DNA of 52,284 bases, from positions 1 to 52,284 of the forward strand of contig NZ_MTKN01000056.1 of assembly GCF_001975825.1 (NCBI RefSeq), read 5' to 3'. The translations under genes and the position numbers were made by a program. The notes under the pieces were generated by a model. The model was not told the origin of the DNA and searched no databases. It saw only the letters and a program-made list of their open reading frames with translations. This DNA comes from [Flexibacter] sp. ATCC 35208. Its GTDB lineage: Bacteria > Bacteroidota > Bacteroidia > Chitinophagales > Chitinophagaceae. This document shows, piece after piece, positions 24,682-34,300 of this stretch (position 1 is its first letter; every line of letters starts with the position of its first letter).

Positions 24682-26520
24682 TTATTTTATGAATTTACGT
24701 ACATATTGTTGATTACCATGTAGTAACACGAGTGTATATACGCCGGATGGTAAACGGGATACATCTATCTTACCTGTGGAGGTATAGGTAGTTAATACAA
24801 CTCTCCCGGAAATATCTACTACACGCACAATTTCTTTAGAGAAATCAAATCCGGCTTTTACTGTCAACACGTCTTTTACCGGGTTGGGATAAATGGTAAA
24901 TGACGGATCGTTCGCTGTATGTGAAGCAGAAGACGTTACTGCTGATGATGCAATAACCGCAGCCGTTGCACTAATCTTAATAGATGATGTTGAATCATTA
25001 AAATTATCATCTACCAGACAGGCATCATCCGCCGTCTTTACGATTGTTCTTCCGCTGAAGTTATCATTCAGATATAGTGTTACCTGATACCCGCCCGTCA
25101 CTTTCAAAGAAGATACATCATCATTCAGAATACCTCTTGCCTGCAACTGAGACAAGGTATATGTACCCGCTGTCAAACTCACAAACGCACCTGTATAATT
25201 ACAATCCTTATAGAAAGTAGCTACGCCAACGGGGTGGACAATCAAAGATGAAGCACTATCATTCCATGCATTTCCGATCCATGTACTCAATCCTGTAATC
25301 GTGAAATTTTCTCCTGAGAAATTATCATTCTTATACAGCGTTACCTGGTACCCGGCAGGGATGGCATAACTGGTGATATCATTATCCTTGATACCTTTTG
25401 CCACTAACGCAGCCGTATTGTATGCTCCTAACGGTAAAGGCCATGCATAACCGCCATAAGTGATATCTTTATAGAAAAATGCCTGATCTAAATTGGCCGC
25501 TGCTTCTTCCAGCATTACCCCACTCAGTTGTGTGGAATAATCTGTGGAGGATGAAGGGGGCACTGACCAGTTAGGGCTGACCAGGTTGTTAGAAGTATTG
25601 ATCCCCTGCGTACGGAGTACTTCTGCATTGTACTGAATAGCGGCATTGTACTTTGCTCTTACCGCATCTGTCAAAACCCCTTCCCTGGCTAAGATAGAGA
25701 GATAGCGAATAAAGATACCTTTGAACAAACCTCCATCTCCGCCCCCTGTTTCATCTGCAAAAAACATCCCGTTGGGACGACGGCTATTGTAAGCATATTC
25801 AGCCGTCTTGATCGCATCATTCAGGTAAGTGACGTCATTCGTCGCCTTGTACAACTCCCAGGCGGCACCGATGTACGTACCTACATTGTAAGAGAAGACC
25901 CAGTCCTTCTGCGTCACACCAGTGTTCAGGTTGATGTTGTCCCACACCGCACCGGTGGTGGCATCTACGAGGTTTGTTTTTACAAAGGAGTAGATATCCT
26001 TTGCCCTTTGCAGGTCAGCTGCATTGCCGGTGTAGCGATAGATGCGTGCACCCAGGATCACCGCAGGAGTATTGGCACAGGTGTTTTTGCACCCGGAACA
26101 ATTCTTGTTCCAGTCGAGCGCACCATTGGAATACCCCGTGTTGATGTCCGTCCAGAGCAGGGAAGCTACGCTGTAATAGTCAGCATCGGCAGTAGATTTG
26201 TACGCATTCAATGCGGCTAATCCCATCCACTCCATATCATCATAGAATGTATTGATATAGGTGTTGCCGTTAAATGATTTGGTACCCAGCAGGAGGCTCT
26301 TCATACGGGTCTTGTAAGTGTCGGAGCGGGTACGTAAATAACCGTCGTTGAGGGCGTCTACACCATGCGCACACCACCAATAATTATTCGTGGGAACGCC
26401 AAAGGTGTTGTACATACTTGCCTGTAAAGTTTCTGCTACAGGACCATAGGTAGCAAGCTGGCCGAAGGTGCACAGCTGTATAAATAACAGCAGGACACTG
26501 AGTGTAAAAATGGGTTTCAT
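24682..26520 (-). CDS. Secreted GH76 glycosidase with beta/gamma-crystallin repeats and type IX tail
   Basis: A 612-residue exported enzyme. A signal peptide (1-20) is followed by a GH76 (endo-alpha-1,6-mannanase family) domain from about 25 to 375. The paired catalytic aspartates Asp94-Asp95 are seen in TFYDDMEWMGLAALNAY. Three beta/gamma-crystallin-like motifs then follow at about 392-403 (VTLYKNDNFSG), 434-444 (ATFYKDCNYTG) and 480-490 (VTLYLNDNFSG). These usually bind calcium and may bind polysaccharide. The last ~75 residues (FTIYPNPVKDVLTV... YVRKFIK) form a type IX secretion sorting domain. It probably attacks yeast or fungal alpha-mannan; the substrate is inferred. Confidence 0.9.
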   Translation of the reverse strand: MKPIFTLSVLLLFIQLCTFGQLATYGPVAETLQASMYNTFGVPTNNYWWCAHGVDALNDGYLRTRSDTYKTRMKSLLLGTKSFNGNTYINTFYDDMEWMGLAALNAYKSTADADYYSVASLLWTDINTGYSNGALDWNKNCSGCKNTCANTPAVILGARIYRYTGNAADLQRAKDIYSFVKTNLVDATTGAVWDNINLNTGVTQKDWVFSYNVGTYIGAAWELYKATNDVTYLNDAIKTAEYAYNSRRPNGMFFADETGGGDGGLFKGIFIRYLSILAREGVLTDAVRAKYNAAIQYNAEVLRTQGINTSNNLVSPNWSVPPSSSTDYSTQLSGVMLEEAAANLDQAFFYKDITYGGYAWPLPLGAYNTAALVAKGIKDNDITSYAIPAGYQVTLYKNDNFSGENFTITGLSTWIGNAWNDSASSLIVHPVGVATFYKDCNYTGAFVSLTAGTYTLSQLQARGILNDDVSSLKVTGGYQVTLYLNDNFSGRTIVKTADDACLVDDNFNDSTSSIKISATAAVIASSAVTSSASHTANDPSFTIYPNPVKDVLTVKAGFDFSKEIVRVVDISGRVVLTTYTSTGKIDVSRLPSGVYTLVLLHGNQQYVRKFIK

Positions 26521-26577
26521 TTTCGTGGGTTTATTTTGAGAGATATAAAAACCAGTAACGTGGATTGTTAAGGTAGT

Positions 26578-26620
26578 AAAAAAAATAGCTTATGCCTAGC
26601 GGCATAAGCTATTTTTTTTT
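26578..26620 (-). terminator. Terminator of the MarR-GNAT gene
   Basis: Stem aaaaaatagcttatgcc / ggcataagctatttttt has a 4-base loop and a long run of T (plus strand) or A. It lies between the MarR-GNAT stop and the GH76 start. Confidence 0.88.
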
Positions 26621-26666
26621 GCAAAAGGAGCAATTTGGCCTGCGGCCGCCTTCATCCTTGTTTATT

Positions 26667-27599
26667 TTAGACGAGATCCATGTCGTAACGCTCTTCGTTC
26701 ATATGCTTTCCGTACAAGCCAACCGGTTTTTCGCCTGTCTTGCGGAAGCCTGCTTTTCTAAACATATTATTAGCCGTTTCGGCCAGATTGGTTGAAAACA
26801 GGTAAATTTTGTGATACCCCTTCTCCCGGCAGTTAATAATGGCATCTGCCAGTAACTTGCGGCCCAGCCCCATCCCTCTGAAATCAGGATGTACCAGGAA
26901 CCATTTGAGCTGTGCGGCATAGCGGGAATGCCAAACGACAGCGATTGACGCCACGATCTGGTTGCCATGCAGTGCGAGGTATACCTGATCCTTGGAAGGA
27001 TTGTACGCTTCCAGGAACTCGGCGAAGTTCTTACATACGCTGGTATCGAATTCCAGGTTATACCCCAGTTCTTTGGCATACAAGGTGCCGTGCATATACA
27101 TCAGGTAACCAGGGTCTCCGGGGAGCAGCTGGTATCTCCATGTAATATCGTTAGCGGTGATCCGGTTTTCTTCGGACAGGATGTGGCGGATGGTCTTCAT
27201 GGCGGCAGCCAGCGCTAACTGTTGCTCGTCAGGAATTGGGTCCAGCAACTGACGGATCTGTTCACCCGCCGTTTCCTGCATCATCTCCAGCAGCTTCCGT
27301 CCTTTGGCAGTAATCTGCAGGTACCAGGTACGGCCATCCAACGCAGATTTCTTTCTGGAAAGTAGTTGCTCGCTTTCAAAAGCTTTGAGCATACGGCTTA
27401 GGTAGCCGCCGTCAATTCCAAGATTATCCACAAGTTTACCAGCGGTGCACTGGTCTTCAGCTGTTAAGGTGTGGAGTACCCTTAAGGCCGTCAAGGTAAG
27501 GTTGTTTTCGGATACGTGTCGGTTCAAGGTTTCCGACAAACTGGTATAGTATCTGTTAAACTCACTGATTTCCTGTACCACTTCAAGATTCGATGACAT
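26667..27599 (-). CDS. MarR-type regulator fused to a GNAT acetyltransferase
   Basis: A 310-residue two-domain protein. Residues 1-150 are a MarR winged helix (LTLTALRVLHTLTAEDQCTAGKLVDNLGIDGGYLSRMLKAFESEQLL). Residues 160-305 are a GNAT fold with the acetyl-CoA loop VHPDFRGMGLGRKLL and a C-terminal MFRKAGFRKTGE. MarR-GNAT fusions are a known class; the acetyl acceptor and DNA targets here are unknown. The ATG at 27599 (MSSNLEVVQEI) is chosen because a near-perfect promoter ends 18 bases upstream, while the longer frame would begin inside that promoter. It is monocistronic with its own terminator. Confidence 0.9.
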   Translation of the reverse strand: MSSNLEVVQEISEFNRYYTSLSETLNRHVSENNLTLTALRVLHTLTAEDQCTAGKLVDNLGIDGGYLSRMLKAFESEQLLSRKKSALDGRTWYLQITAKGRKLLEMMQETAGEQIRQLLDPIPDEQQLALAAAMKTIRHILSEENRITANDITWRYQLLPGDPGYLMYMHGTLYAKELGYNLEFDTSVCKNFAEFLEAYNPSKDQVYLALHGNQIVASIAVVWHSRYAAQLKWFLVHPDFRGMGLGRKLLADAIINCREKGYHKIYLFSTNLAETANNMFRKAGFRKTGEKPVGLYGKHMNEERYDMDLV

Positions 27600-27616
27600 G
27601 TCCCATTGAATTTGTA

Positions 27617-27648
27617 CAAAAATATAAATCAGTTTTATAATGTGCAAA
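27617..27648 (-). promoter_or_regulatory. Promoter of the MarR-GNAT gene
   Basis: The minus strand has TTTG (27645-27648), a 20-base spacer, then TATTTTTG (27617-27624). This is the best match in the window to the Bacteroidota promoter (-33 TTTG, -7 TAnnTTTG). It fixes the start codon at 27599 with a leader of about 10 bases. Confidence 0.75.
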
Positions 27649-27679
27649 TATGTTGAAAATGAAGGGCGAGGGAATAATT

Positions 27680-27711
27680 AAAAAAGGCCGGCATTTTCAG
27701 CTGGCCTTTCT
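27680..27711 (-). terminator. Terminator of the cytochrome c gene
   Basis: A GC-rich hairpin (aaaggccagc / gccggcctttttt on the minus strand, imperfect) is followed by a T-run in the minus direction. It lies directly after the cytochrome c stop. Confidence 0.8.
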
Positions 27712-27713
27712 AA

Positions 27714-28160
27714 TTATTTAATTTTTGCCCTAACGGCTTTGACCTCTGCGGGTTTTATGGCGCTGGCTTTATTCCCGAAACTGTTTCTTACAAAGGTGAG
27801 CACGTCGGCGATTTCCTCGTCCTTGAGCTGCGCCTGTGGGGGCATAGGATTGGAGTAATACTCCCCTTCAATTTCCACATCGTCATTCAGCCCTTTCAGG
27901 ACGATGGTGATCAATTTTGTTTTATCGCCCAGTACGAAGCTTGTCCTGATCAGGGGTGGGTTCATGCGGGGTACCCCGCTGCCGTCTGCCTGGTGACAGG
28001 CTAAACATATATTCTGGTACAGTACTTTTCCGCGGGCTATTGAAGCGGCGCTGCCAGCAGTATTACCATTAGCTTTACCAGCAGTTTTGCTTTTAGTCTG
28101 TGCCATACCAACACCTGCAACACTCATTAGCAGCATCGCTGCCATTATCCATCTTATCAT
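27714..28160 (-). CDS. Secreted c-type cytochrome
   Basis: A 148-residue periplasmic monohaem cytochrome c. It has a signal peptide (1-20), an Ala/Lys/Gly-rich linker, the haem-binding CLACH (Cys52, Cys55, His56) and Met106 in YYSNPMPP as the likely axial ligand. It starts 1 base after the stop of the sugar dehydrogenase gene on the same strand. It is therefore the probable electron acceptor for that enzyme. Confidence 0.92.
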   Translation of the reverse strand: MIRWIMAAMLLMSVAGVGMAQTKSKTAGKANGNTAGSAASIARGKVLYQNICLACHQADGSGVPRMNPPLIRTSFVLGDKTKLITIVLKGLNDDVEIEGEYYSNPMPPQAQLKDEEIADVLTFVRNSFGNKASAIKPAEVKAVRAKIK

Positions 28161-28161
28161 A

Positions 28162-29439
28162 CTACTTTTTATATATAATCCGGTACACGGTTCCTTTCAC
28201 ATCGTCAGATACATACAGGGAGCCATCAGGGCCTTGTGCAAGTCCGCATGGACGGTGTTGCGCCTGGCCTGGTGATTTGATTTCACCAGGACCTGCAAAT
28301 CCTTCAGCAAAGACTTCCCAGTCGCCGGCAGGTTTGCCATCTTTGAATGGCTGGAATACTACGAAATAACCTTTCTGAGGTTCAGGAGCACGGTTCCAGG
28401 ATCCATGGAAGGCGATGAAGGCACCGTTGCGATACTTTTCAGGGAACATGTTGCCTGTGTAGAACAGCATATCATTCGGTGCCATATGACCCGGATAAGC
28501 TGCAGCGGGATCCTGAATGTGATCTCCACCTGTCTTTTTGCCATCGCCACCGTATTCAGGGGCGAGGATCTTCTTGTGCTGGAACTGGTCGTAGTAGATA
28601 TATGGCCAACCACAGTCAGAACCTTTGTGCAGGGCGTACATGCACTCAGCAGGCAGTTCGGCAGATTGCTTTTCGTCGTATATGTCAGGGAAAAGGTCAT
28701 GCAGCTGGTCACGGCCATGCTGCATCACAAACAGCTGGTTCAGCTGCGTGTTCCAGTCAAGCCCCACCACGTTGCGCAGACCGGTGGCATAGCGAACGCC
28801 ATCGCCGTAGGTCTGGTTAAGTTTGTCAGCTTTGAACTGCCAGATGCCCCCGGCAGAATCCAGGACCGGACAAGGTTGCATACCGAGGGACCCCTTGGTA
28901 CGGTCTTTTGTCTGGCAGGAATTGGAGTAAGCACCGATGTTCACGTACAGGTTGCCATCGTTGTCGAGCTTGAATGCTTTTGCTTCGTGCTGGTGACGGT
29001 TGATGAGGCCAGTGACGATGACTTCAGCTTTGGAGGTATCCATCACCTGGTGTTTGTTATTAAGTTTAAAGCGGTACACGTCGGTGTTGGAAGAGGCATA
29101 TAAGTAGTTGCCTTTCACTTCGATACCAGTGCCGTCGTATTTGAAGAAGCTGGTCTTATTGTCAATTTTACCATCGCCGTTGGTGTCCTGCAGATACCAG
29201 ATAGTATTTCCTTTATTGCGGGTGCCTTCTACTTTTACATAGAGGTCGCCTTCTGGGGTGACGGTCAGGTGGCGTGCATGGCCGAGGCCTTCAGTTGCTA
29301 CCAGGGCGCCGAAACCGGAAGGGAGTTTCAGACCTGCATTGTCTGCATCAGGGGTTACGGTAGTACCAGGTACACCGGGGCCGAAGCTGGTGAGGAGGCT
29401 GGTAAGTGCTACAGTAGCCAGAGTGAATGCTTTGTTCAT
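28162..29439 (-). CDS. Secreted sugar/sorbosone dehydrogenase-like beta-propeller protein
   Basis: A 425-residue exported protein (signal peptide about 1-25) with the six-bladed propeller typical of PQQ-dependent glucose/sorbosone dehydrogenases. Motifs include LPSGFGALVATEGLGHARHLTVTPEGDLYV, INRHQHEAKAFKLDNDGNLYVNIGA, YATGLRNVVGLDWN, MQHGRDQLHDLFP, FIAFHGSWNRAPEP and the closing PDGSLYVSDDVKGTVYRIIY. Whether PQQ is the actual cofactor cannot be seen. It is translationally coupled to the cytochrome c downstream, supporting a periplasmic electron-transfer pair. The substrate is unknown. Confidence 0.87.
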   Translation of the reverse strand: MNKAFTLATVALTSLLTSFGPGVPGTTVTPDADNAGLKLPSGFGALVATEGLGHARHLTVTPEGDLYVKVEGTRNKGNTIWYLQDTNGDGKIDNKTSFFKYDGTGIEVKGNYLYASSNTDVYRFKLNNKHQVMDTSKAEVIVTGLINRHQHEAKAFKLDNDGNLYVNIGAYSNSCQTKDRTKGSLGMQPCPVLDSAGGIWQFKADKLNQTYGDGVRYATGLRNVVGLDWNTQLNQLFVMQHGRDQLHDLFPDIYDEKQSAELPAECMYALHKGSDCGWPYIYYDQFQHKKILAPEYGGDGKKTGGDHIQDPAAAYPGHMAPNDMLFYTGNMFPEKYRNGAFIAFHGSWNRAPEPQKGYFVVFQPFKDGKPAGDWEVFAEGFAGPGEIKSPGQAQHRPCGLAQGPDGSLYVSDDVKGTVYRIIYKK

Positions 29440-29490
29440 TTGGGTTGCGTGGTTTTGAGTTTTTTTAAAGCCAGGATGAAATTACAAAAT

Positions 29491-29527
29491 ACCCTCGCTC
29501 TTGCGGAGCGAGGGTAGCTATTTTTTA
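29491..29527 (-). terminator. Terminator of SusCD operon 1
   Basis: Stem accctcgctc / gagcgagggt with a 5-base loop lies 45 bases past the SusD-like stop. A weak T-run follows on the minus strand and a better one (tatttttta) on the plus strand. Confidence 0.7.
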
Positions 29528-29559
29528 AATGAGTGGTTATTTATGAGGTTAATTGGCCA

Positions 29560-31377
29560 TTAAAAACCCGGATTCTGTACTAATTTGTTATTTCTATTGA
29601 TCTCATCCCTTTGAATTGGCATAAAATACATCTTATCCAGCCACAACCTGTTCTCATTGACCAGTGTAACAGGGGTATAGGTATAATCATAATTAGCCGG
29701 ATCATACTTATACAAGGTCACCTGGCTCCCCGCCTTAAGTTTTCCCTGTACATTGATCCCTCTCAGCGCACGACCAATGGTAGCTGGTGCAATCATCCAA
29801 CGTCTTACATCAAAAAAACGTTGTTCTTCAAACACCATTTCTATTTCACGTTCATGCTGGTAATCTGCTTTCAGCACCGCACCAGAAGAGGTGATATCAG
29901 GCATGGCCGCCCTTTTCCGGATCATGTTCAGGTAAGTACGCGCCTCTCCTTCCTGTCCTAATTCCATCAGTGCTTCTGCATAGTTGAGAATGATCTCAGT
30001 ATACCTGAAAAATGGCCAGGGCACTTCCTGTCTGAAATATTGTGCATCTACAGCAGGGTCGATGAATTTCTTAAAATAATAGCCTGTGAAACTACCATTC
30101 CAGTCTTCTATAGGCCCCTGGCGGGTATCCAGGCCTGGATTGGAAATGGCCTTCGATCCATCCCATACTTCATAGCTACCTGCCTGCACCTGATTGGCCG
30201 GATCCATATCCGCCACATCTGTAGGGCGCTGGCGCCAGTTAGCACCATCATACAAAATCGTCGCATAAAAGCGGGGATCACGATTCTGGTATGGGTTTGC
30301 CTTTTGTGTCGCATTATTCCAATCAAAAGAGCTACCATCACTCATTTCGTAATCATCAATCAATAACTGTGTAGGTGTATTTCCCGACCAGTTATGATAC
30401 CCATTTAATCCATTGTACAACCCAATCTGCCCACCTGCTTCAGACTTGGCATTTACAAAATAACGGGAGAAGATACTTTCTGTATTATCCTTCAGGAACA
30501 TCGCCTGATAGTTAGTAGTGGCTTCCTCAGCAGAAGCCGGATCAGGAGAAGCTAAGGAATATGTACCGAGATCCATTACCGCCTTTGCCGCATCGAGCGC
30601 TTTCTGCCAGCGACTGTTACGATCACCGGATGTATAACCTAATAACTCAGGTTGTGCAGCAGCTGCAATGGTAGCCGATTTACTTTTCGCTGTTGGTATA
30701 TCATGCAGATCACTCGCTGCATATAATAAGATACGGGATTTGAGAGCCAGCGCCGCACCTTCCGTGGCACGACCTTTTACCGATACCGATTCTGTACCAT
30801 GCAGATAATATGCAGCGGAGTCACAATCTTTCACGATGTGATCCACACATTCTTCAAATGTATTTCTTGCTATACTATAATCTGCATCAGCTAAACTATA
30901 CACCTGATCTACCAAAGGCACACCTCCAAAACTCCGCACCAGCTGCTGATAAAACCATGCACGCAGAAAGAACACTTCTCCTCTCAAACGCGCTGCCTGC
31001 AATTGTTTATCAAAGGTCACCTTCGATATATTCGCAAAGAAATTATTGCACGCACGTATACGCAGATACATCGTTCCCCACTGGAATGCACCACGGCTAT
31101 TTACATATTCTGCATCAGTGGGGCTAATGGTAGACTCGACCATATTTTTCATACCATAGTTATGCGTAAACATGGTTTCATCTGTTGCAGAAGACAACAT
31201 CGTTTCAGGGAAACCACCATTTCCCAGACCATTATAAATATCATTGACATACGCTTCGGCCAGCGCAGGATCAGTCCATACATCATCTGAAGTAGCCTCT
31301 CCCAAAGGCCTGGTATTCAGGAAGTCTGTATTACAGGCTGCTGTTGTCAGCAACAATAATAAGCATATATATTTCAT
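29560..31377 (-). CDS. SusD/RagB-type outer-membrane lipoprotein (pair 1)
   Basis: A 605-residue surface glycan- or nutrient-binding lipoprotein. The lipobox TTAAC (Cys15) is followed by DFLNTRPLGEATSDDVWTDPALAEAYVNDIYNGLG, a typical SusD start. The end shows EREIEMVFEEQRFFDVRRW and the closing LVQNPGF, both hallmarks of the RagB/SusD family. It acts as a lid over its SusC partner, encoded immediately upstream (12 bases). No glycosidase is adjacent, so the ligand (sugar, peptide or other) is unknown. Confidence 0.95.
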   Translation of the reverse strand: MKYICLLLLLTTAACNTDFLNTRPLGEATSDDVWTDPALAEAYVNDIYNGLGNGGFPETMLSSATDETMFTHNYGMKNMVESTISPTDAEYVNSRGAFQWGTMYLRIRACNNFFANISKVTFDKQLQAARLRGEVFFLRAWFYQQLVRSFGGVPLVDQVYSLADADYSIARNTFEECVDHIVKDCDSAAYYLHGTESVSVKGRATEGAALALKSRILLYAASDLHDIPTAKSKSATIAAAAQPELLGYTSGDRNSRWQKALDAAKAVMDLGTYSLASPDPASAEEATTNYQAMFLKDNTESIFSRYFVNAKSEAGGQIGLYNGLNGYHNWSGNTPTQLLIDDYEMSDGSSFDWNNATQKANPYQNRDPRFYATILYDGANWRQRPTDVADMDPANQVQAGSYEVWDGSKAISNPGLDTRQGPIEDWNGSFTGYYFKKFIDPAVDAQYFRQEVPWPFFRYTEIILNYAEALMELGQEGEARTYLNMIRKRAAMPDITSSGAVLKADYQHEREIEMVFEEQRFFDVRRWMIAPATIGRALRGINVQGKLKAGSQVTLYKYDPANYDYTYTPVTLVNENRLWLDKMYFMPIQRDEINRNNKLVQNPGF

Positions 31378-31389
31378 ACAATGATTGTA

Positions 31390-34300
31390 TTAAAGCGTTA
31401 ATGTAAAACCGGCATTGATCACTCTGGCCTGTGGATAATACTGGCCATTTCCATTCACGGATTCAGGATCCAGGATACCTAATTTATCCAGCGTAAAAAG
31501 GTTCAGACAATTCGCATAAATGCGCAGTCCATTTATGCCTGAACGCTTCTTTATTAAGTCAGATAAACTGTAACCGATTTCAAGGTTTTTCAATCTGATA
31601 TAATTTGTTTTTCTGAACCAGTACGTATTACCAGTAGCCCAATAGGTATCATTTCTGTCATTGACACGAGGATCTACAGAACTGGGATGATCAGGACTCC
31701 AGCGATGATCGTAATAATCTTTTGTGAAGTTGCCGATCTCACCGGATTCTGTGTTGATGGCCAGCCCACCACCGGTAGCGCCTTGTATCAATACGGCCAT
31801 ATCAAAGCCCTTGTATTGTAAACTGATGTTGACACCACCTGTAAATGTTGGCTGAGTACTCTTATCATTCCTTACCTTGTCATCGCCATCAATTTTACCA
31901 TTCCCATCTATATCTTTAAACTTCATATCGCCCGGCTTGAGGTTATTGGTCAGGGCGCTGTAATCGATTGTATTTTTGTTTATATCATCAAAATCTTTGA
32001 ATACGCCATCATATTCATAGTAGAGCGCCGTGTTCATAGGACGGCCTGTAGACCTTTGCCAGCTGGGTGCGCCGGGTGCTTCATCCCAGAAAATGATCTT
32101 GTTTTTAGAATAACCACCGTTTACGCTGATATCGTACCTGAAATCAGGACCGATCTTGTCGGTATAACCAATGCGGAATTCAAAGCCTTTGTTATCGACC
32201 TTACCAATGTTCTCTGCAGGTAGTGTCATACCAGTGGTTTGTGGCACAGAAGCATTCCTTCTAACGAGGATACCGGTACGTTTATTCATGAATGCATCTA
32301 ATTCAAAGTAAAGTCTGCTGTTCAATAATGCACCATCTAAACCAACGTTGTAATTATTCGCTACTTCCCAGGTTATGAAGGGGTTAGGCATACGTGCTTC
32401 ATAGAGTGATTTCACCACATTGCCACCAAGAATATAACTATTGAAACCATAAGTAGCGTAGTATTGATATTCCTGCAGCGTAAGCGTACCATCTCCATCA
32501 TCATCAAAATAGATCTGGTCATTACCCAGTTTACCCCACGATGCACGGAGCTTGAGGTAGTTGATGATTTTCACATTGTTCTTCCAGAAGTTCTCTTCTG
32601 AAATACGCCACCCTGCCATGATACCTGGGAAGAAACCGAAACGGGAAGAGGCAGGGAACATGTACGAACCATCATATCTCCATACAAATTCAGCGAGGTA
32701 TTTCTCTTTGTAATTGTATGCCGCACGACCAAAATAATTTAAGCGCGCGCGATCCCATGCACCTCCATAGTTATCTTTTTCTGCATCACCACCTGCACTA
32801 AGCTGGTCAATCAAACTGGAAAGAAAGTATTTGCGGGAAGCACCGAAATCGTCGAAGTTGACAGTTTCTTTTTCTATACCAAATACCATGTTTACAGTAT
32901 GATCTTTATTAAAAGTATGATCATAAGTGAGCAAGCCTCTTAGCAACAGATTCGTCTGGTCCTCAGCACCTTGTGAAAGGCTGGCCTGATCTGTCCCTCT
33001 TTTGCTTTTGATCAGCAAGGGTGTTTTACCATCGTCTTCATAAGTTTTCTTATCCCAGGTATATAGGTACCAGGGCGTCATCCAGTCTTTGGTACGCTTC
33101 AGGTATTTATCGTAAGCGATGTTACCGCTCAGCTTCAATCCTTCTACCCATGGAATGATGATGTCGAGTCGTGCATTGCTCTGTACATAGTAACGACGAT
33201 CTTTGTCATAACCGGTTTGGTCGGTGGTGATTACAACAGGATTGTTACCATATTCAATATCAGGTCCGGGCAGACCATTTGGCCAGAATGCCGGCTCTGT
33301 AGGCTTTCCACGCATGAGCATCCGAAAAATGTCGCTGGCGCTACGTGTAGGAAAATGACGGTTTTCTTCTCTGCCCATCAGGTCTACAGCTACGTTCATG
33401 TACTTATTGACCTTTGCATCGAGATTTACGCGGAGGCTGTACTGATTATAACCGGTAGCAGAGTGTTTGTAATAAGCGTCCTGTGACTGGTACCCAAACG
33501 AGGTGAGGTACTTTACATTTTCAGAACCACCAGACATTTGCAGGCTATGATTGGATTGTGGAGACCAGGTTTTGAAAGTAGACTTATACCAGTTGGTATT
33601 GGGGTATAACCAGGGGTCAGATCCATCTTTGTATTTCTGGATTTCATCCAGACCAAAGGCTACATCCCAGGTCTTGTTGGTAGAAGGAGAAGTGTAAGTG
33701 CCATGCTGTTGGTATACACTCCATGCATTGTTCCATTCTGTAGCCGGTACATCCCTGTACAGACTGAGCTCATCACGCAACTGTGCATACTCAGGGGCAT
33801 TGGACATATCGGGAATGTGAGTAGGTTGAGACCATCCCTGGTTGAATGAATAGGCCAGCTGGGGCTTACCGGATTTCCCTCTTTTGGTCGTAACAAGGAT
33901 AACACCATTTGCAGCGCGGGCGCCATAAATGGCAGCCGAGGCATCTTTTAAAACGGAGATACTTTCGATATCCACGGGGTTAATTCTTTCCAATCCACCC
34001 ACGCGGTTGGCCACACCATCGATCACGACGAGGGGATCATTATTCCCCAGGGTGTTGGAACCACGAATGCGTAGTGTGGAACCATCATACCCTGGTTCAC
34101 CGCTGTTTTGCATAGCAGTGACACCCGGCATACGACCGGAAATGGAATTGGATAAATTCGTAGCGGGCGACTTGATGAGGTCCGCACCTTTTACACTGGT
34201 GATAGCGCCGGAAACGGCTTCTTTTTTCTGGGCGCCGTAACCTACTACGACGACTTCACTCAGGCCTTTGGTATCAGCTTCGAGGGAGACATCGATAACT

